A stretch of 64,000 nucleotides of DNA. Source: Toxoplasma gondii ME49. Its lineage: Eukaryota; Apicomplexa; Conoidasida; Eucoccidiorida; Sarcocystidae. Every line of letters starts with the position of its first letter. Within the stretch, counting starts at the first letter, position 1. Below the pieces are notes generated by a model. That model was not told the origin of the DNA and ran no database searches. It saw only the letters and a list, made by a program, of their open reading frames with translations. Both the position numbers and the translations under genes were made by a program. Location of the stretch: assembly GCF_000006565.2 (NCBI RefSeq), contig NC_031467.1, positions 806,001 through 870,000 on the forward strand. The letters run 5' to 3'. Positions 60,301 through 64,000 of this stretch are shown here, in pieces.

Positions 60301-63300
60301 CCGAGGTTGCGAAGGAGACTCTGGAGAAGCCAGCAGAGACAGCGAAGAGAGCAGAGAACAGCTGACGACTCTGGGCGAAGAACTTCTCCACAGCTCTTCG
60401 TCGCCTGCCTGGAAGCCGGCTGCGTCCGCCGCGGAGACAGCGGCGACTCTAGTCTGGTTCGCTCTCCCTGCAGATGCAGCCTATTCCATTTCTCTGTGGT
60501 CTCGAGCGGGCGGGAGCCGCGAGACTGACGTACGTGAGATCTCCACTTCCGAGGTTTCACAGATCCTCGACGCTCCACACGCTCTGTCTCCCGAGGCCTT
60601 GCCTTTCGACCGCGAACTCGCGGACCTCTCGCCCCGAGTCTCCGCCTCGGCGATCCGCTGGCTCCCGGGAGTCTCTGGCGAGACGCGTACGTCGAACGCC
60701 GATGGCAAAGCCGAGAAAGGTTCTGACGGCAAGATCCCAGCACTGCAGAGAGCAGAGCACTCCTGCTTCCAGCTGCGTCTCTTCACCGGCGCGAACTGCT
60801 GCTCGTGCTGGTCGCATTCAGACGAGGCGCGGCTGAGGGCAGTGGAGGACGGCCAAGAGGCGCAGGGCGACGCTGCAGAGGTTGCGCATGCAGAAAAGAA
60901 ACAGGAGAGCGACACAGTTGAAGAAGGCGACTGGCTACTTGTGTCGGAGAAAACGGAGAACGCGCAGACGGACGGACGGACTGTAGACACTCCTGAGACT
61001 TCCGCCGCCGCCGCACAAGTCGATGACCTCAGGCGGCAGGTTGCGGCTCTCCGAGAGGCGCTGGAACGCGAGAGAGAGAAGAGCGAGAGACTCCGAGAAA
61101 AGCGAGAATACACGGGGAAGAAAGCGAACTCAAACGCGAAACGCGGAGGCCGTGCTGCTCTTGAAACAGAAACGCACGAAAACATTCACAAGACTGCAGA
61201 CTCCACACAAGAAGCAAACGCATGTTCCAAAACCTCCCGTTCTTCTTTTTCTCCTTCTTCGCCTTCTTGTTCATCTTCTCCACCTTCTTCTTCGCCTTCT
61301 TGTTCATCTTCTCCACCTTCGTCTTCTCCTTCTCCGGCGAGGAGTTTTCTTCCGATTCTCCAGATTCCGCGGACGCTGCGGCGGACTGTGGGCGAGGCGA
61401 TTCGGAGCTTCGACATGATTCGCGACGGCGACCGCCTTTTGGTGGGCGTCAGTGGCGGAAAAGATTCGCTCACGCTTCTGCATGTCCTCCGAGACCTCAG
61501 GCGACGCGCGCCGATTCACTTTTCTCTCGCGGCCGCAACTGTCGACCCGGTGACGCCGGAGTTCTGCCCGCAACCGCTGATCAAGTACATGGAGGACTTA
61601 GGTAGGCGCGATGACAGAACGGCCGCGCTCCCGACGCGGAGGCTCGACAGAGGAAACCACGTTGGAAGCGGCTGAGGGCAGAGCAAAGGAGGCATCCGAG
61701 GACCGGGAGAGGAAGAGGGGGCGCAGGAGGTATTTGACGACGGGGCATGATGAGAAACAGGATGTCCGAACAAGAAAGACGTTCAGGAGATATAGGAAGC
61801 GGTCAAGCAAGGCGAGGGAAACGAACCGAGGAACAAACCCAGTAAAAAAGACAGAAACTATCTCGAAACAAAAACTGGAGGAAACAGCAAAAATACTCAA
61901 AGTCCTAGAGCAGTCAGATCTGGTGCACGGTTTACCGAGACCGTGTTCGAAGCGTCTGGTTTGCGGAAGCGTTGGCCCTCAAGTATCCTGAACTTCTCTG
62001 CGGGCGTTTTTCTCGAATTCGTTTGTACATCTGCAAATGTTTCTGATTTGAGGACCCGGCTAGAAAGACGACTCGAATCGAGTGACCTGCGACTCTGGCT
62101 TCCTCCAGAGTGCCGCACAAAAGCAAGTCCGCTTCAGAATGCTTCCTTTCAAAGTGGAGTTGAGGCACCTGACTGTATCTTTCTTTTCTCCGTCTCTGCT
62201 GTTCAGGCATTCGATACCACTACCTTCGATTGCCAATCATGGCCCTCGCTAAGGAGCGCATGCAGCGACAGTCCATCTGTGCCTTCTGTTCTCGCCTGAA
62301 GCGCGGCCTTCTCTACTCCTGCATGCGCAAAGTAAGGATGGAGAGACTTCACGCGACAGCGTACGACTGTTGCCGAATTTCATTCTTTTACTGCTCCTCA
62401 CTTTTCGCAAGTGTCTGAGAGTCCTCGGCGAGAGGCGAGGTGCTGCGCCTTCCCAGAACAAGGCTGCATGCTCGCGGGGAGGCCTCGAGGTTTTGAACGT
62501 GGAAACGGATCCGGTTCAATTGAGGCAATCTTTGCATGTGTCTGAGACAAGGCTTGTCGCGAGACAAACGCAGTTACTTCAGAACTCTGTTCGATGTGCC
62601 TACGGAGGACTTGAACGCTTGCAGGGACGCTCGCCGGTAGTACGAACAGAAGAAAGAAATACACGCGAGGCTTTGTGGGTGGATGCCTGTTTTTCTTCCA
62701 ACGAAGAAAAAAGCGAGAAAAGATCGGTCGTCAGTGCGCAGTCGATGTAGTGGCTATGCGAGTGCTGTTTCGCACGAGTCAAGTCGAGCGTCTGCATTCG
62801 AATCTATTTGAGAGAGGTGCGTCTGCGGCATGTCTTTTTTCTGCGAAGGAAGGCTCGAGTTCCTTCGTGCGAGAAGCAGAGTTTCTCTCAAGCGTTTCTG
62901 ATGTATTCAAAGTCCAGTGAAAAAACGTCAACAGTTTGGAGTCTCAAGCCTCTGAAGCAACTGTCAAGAGGCGAGAGTCGACTCCGTGTCTTCGACCTGA
63001 CGGGGCTCGTGGAGTTCATTCGACAGAAGCGTTGTCCTTGTGTCTCAGCACGGATACAATGTCCTTGTTCTCGGGCAACATCTCGACGATGCATGCGAAT
63101 CGTTCCTCATGAGCGCCTTTCACAATGGAGTGTTGAACACCATGAAGGTGAGTTCGCGTCGGTTTGGAAGGAGTCGAGACACAGGAATTGAACGCTTTCT
63201 GTTGAAAGTAAATTCGCACCGTGACGATAAACGCTTCTTTCTCAACGCATATCTTCTCCATCTTGCTCGTGATCTTTTCGACGCGGCTTGTCACTGCACG

Positions 63301-63994
63301 ATCCCCTTCGCGGTTGCTCTCCACCGGATCTGTTTGCTAGCCTTTCTCTGCTCCCTCGTAATGTCTGTGGCGACTTTTGCTGCCTCCTCAGTTGCTCAGT
63401 TGAAGTTGAGAACTCCCCCGGCTGGAGCTTCGCTCCAAACGTAGCTGAGCAACGAGCCTGACTCAGAGACTTTAGCGCGAACGCTGGATGTCCAGTTGGA
63501 GATCAGTGCGTTTTCGACGTGACTGGAACCTCGCTAGTCTTTCTCTCGGCATCCACCTCAAAACCCTCGCCTCGTCGCTGTTTGAAGGACTCAACTCTTT
63601 TGCCCGTTCGTTCCTCTCTAAAGGCGTCTCAGAGTCCTCGGCGAGCGATCGACGAGTGCATGCTCTGGTCTTCCTCCCTCACCAAGCCTGTCAGGTGCCT
63701 GAAAGAGAGGGCAGAGCGAGAACGCGACAGGGAAGACAAGAGTGAGGGTGGATCGGAGAACAAGAAGAGAGAGAAAAGAGCGGAGGAGAACATGGTGGAA
63801 GTGCCTTTCCATCCTCGTTGTTTCTTCCTACATCGGTTCGTTTTCAGGGCCATTACGTCAACGCAGATGGAGATCTTCGCATTTGTCGTCCTCTCATCAC
63901 AACGCGCGAGAAAGAAACAGCAGAATTCGCTGCAAGGCATCGCCTGCCTGTCATTGCAGATAACTGCCCTGCGTGCTTCGCCGCGCCGAAGGAA
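54303..63994 (+). CDS. Class V aminotransferase (NifS-like) fused to TtcA-type PP-loop tRNA thiolase (3' partial)
   Basis: Exons: 54303-54626, 55472-56957, 57710-57980, 58890-59324, 59884-61601, 62207-62331, 63049-63147, 63848-63994, then a GTAAGG donor, so the gene runs on. The 4605 bases give 1535 codons, all phases agreeing. Residues 70-850 form a PLP enzyme: LYADYAASGRALKSVEEF, HTQESATGKQ, CHHSSFLPF, FSAASNVTGL, CWDFAGAASH, the PLP lysine in SPHKLLGGPGS (Lys595) and RGGCLCASPY (Cys768/770). Residues 1362-1367 are the PP-loop SGGKDS; CAFCSRLKRGLLY (Cys1436/1439) and DNCPACF resemble TtcA [4Fe-4S] ligands, and GQHLDDACESFLMS is conserved. Known: TtcA makes 2-thiocytidine at tRNA position 32, using sulfur from a cysteine desulfurase. 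Inference: both steps in one chain. The Arg/Ser/Leu-rich N-terminus may be a transit peptide. Confidence 0.9.
55472..59324 (+). other. Aminotransferase class V core of the fusion protein, with large low-complexity inserts
   Basis: Four exons including 54303-54626 hold the PLP domain. Conserved blocks are separated by Ser-rich inserts: about 90 codons from 55640 to 56000 and about 170 codons from 56080 to 56500, plus a short HPTEPTHAHTPTD insert just before the GGGLYLHQNFVVALLNDLFG block. The inserts are encoded partly by (TCTTCC)n-type microsatellites (55823-55905, 56561-56645). All expected PLP and active-site cysteine positions are present, so an active enzyme is likely. Confidence 0.85.
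55823..55905 (+). repeat. Coding (TCTTCC)n-like microsatellite, polyserine
   Basis: Near-perfect TCTTCC/TCTCCT repeats encode a Ser run with occasional Pro inside the aminotransferase part. Such tracts often vary in length between strains. Confidence 0.85.
59884..61601 (+). other. Fusion exon: aminotransferase end, linker and PP-loop in one exon
   Basis: The exon starts with YEVTPESGQWR, the final conserved block of the aminotransferase. It then runs for roughly 480 residues through a Glu/Ser-rich linker, WFALPADAAYSISLW, a Cys-containing stretch (LFTGANCCSCW), a predicted coiled coil (about 61020-61120) and a Ser/Pro/Cys tandem repeat. It ends with GEAIRSFDMIRDGD and SGGKDSLTLLHVLRDL. There is no stop and no need for an intron, which proves the two enzymes share one transcript frame. 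Confidence 0.92.
61230..61335 (+). repeat. Coding tandem repeat, about 30-33 bp unit, in the linker
   Basis: Two adjacent, almost identical copies of a unit reading CCTTCTTGTTCATCTTCTCC with TTC-rich ends encode repeated Ser/Pro/Cys peptides (SPSCSSSPPSS) just before the PP-loop domain. The copies differ by one TTC codon. Confidence 0.75.
62207..63994 (+). other. TtcA-like catalytic part of the fusion protein
   Basis: Three exons continue from the PP-loop: 62207-62331 (YHYLRLPIMALAKERMQRQ, CAFC), 63049-63147 (YNVLVLGQHLDDACESF) and 63848-63994 (GDLRICRPLITTREKETAEF, DNCPACFAAPKE). The 0.7 kb introns between them carry no domain. The sequence ends at a splice donor six bases before the window end; the family usually ends soon after this point. 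Confidence 0.88.
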
Positions 63995-64000
63995 GTAAGG

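Overview
This is nuclear DNA from a cyst-forming coccidian apicomplexan of the Toxoplasma/Neospora/Hammondia group. The grounds are: many short exons with GT-AG introns of about 60 bases to over 1 kb, near-balanced GC with pyrimidine-rich flanks, long (TA)n tracts confined to non-coding DNA, frequent TGCATGC words, Ser- and Glu-rich protein inserts, and an EGF-repeat membrane protein of microneme type. No bacterial operon structure, CRISPR array, insertion sequence or RNA gene was recognised.

Layout. (1) 1-7791, plus: 3' part of a gene for a secreted EGF-repeat protein with one membrane span and an acidic tail. (2) 7907-9384, plus: a two-exon gene for a 173-residue Pro-rich protein with a Gly/Ala/Val-rich C-terminal membrane segment; it may be separate or an alternative 3' end of gene 1. 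(3) 11330-32117, minus: a 25-exon gene for a 2286-residue DDX60-type Ski2-like DExH helicase. Every exon join keeps the reading frame. (4) 34906-42857, plus: a 12-exon gene for a 571-residue Sad1/USP39 ortholog, an inactive ubiquitin-protease-like factor of the U4/U6.U5 tri-snRNP. It is head-to-head with gene 3 across 2.8 kb. (5) about 45376/45918 to at least 49991, plus: a multi-exon membrane protein of unknown family, assembled here from phase-compatible exons with one join and both ends open. (6) 54303 to the window end, plus: a gene fusing a class V (NifS-like) PLP aminotransferase to a TtcA-type PP-loop tRNA 2-thiocytidine synthetase; at least 1535 residues, continuing past the window.

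The most striking item is gene 6. The last conserved block of the aminotransferase, a 450-500-residue linker and the PP-loop all lie in one uninterrupted exon (59884-61601), so the fusion is not an exon-joining artefact. It would place a cysteine-desulfurase-like sulfur source and a tRNA thiolase in one chain. Genes 3 and 4 are RNA-related by family (RNA helicase, splicing factor), and gene 6 is probably a tRNA modifier. Genes 1, 2 and 5 are membrane or secretory. I see no evidence that the six form one pathway.

Exon boundaries were deduced by hand from splice sites, frame continuity and remembered family conservation. Most are probably exact. The weak points are the gene 1 tail, the last exon of gene 3 and much of gene 5.
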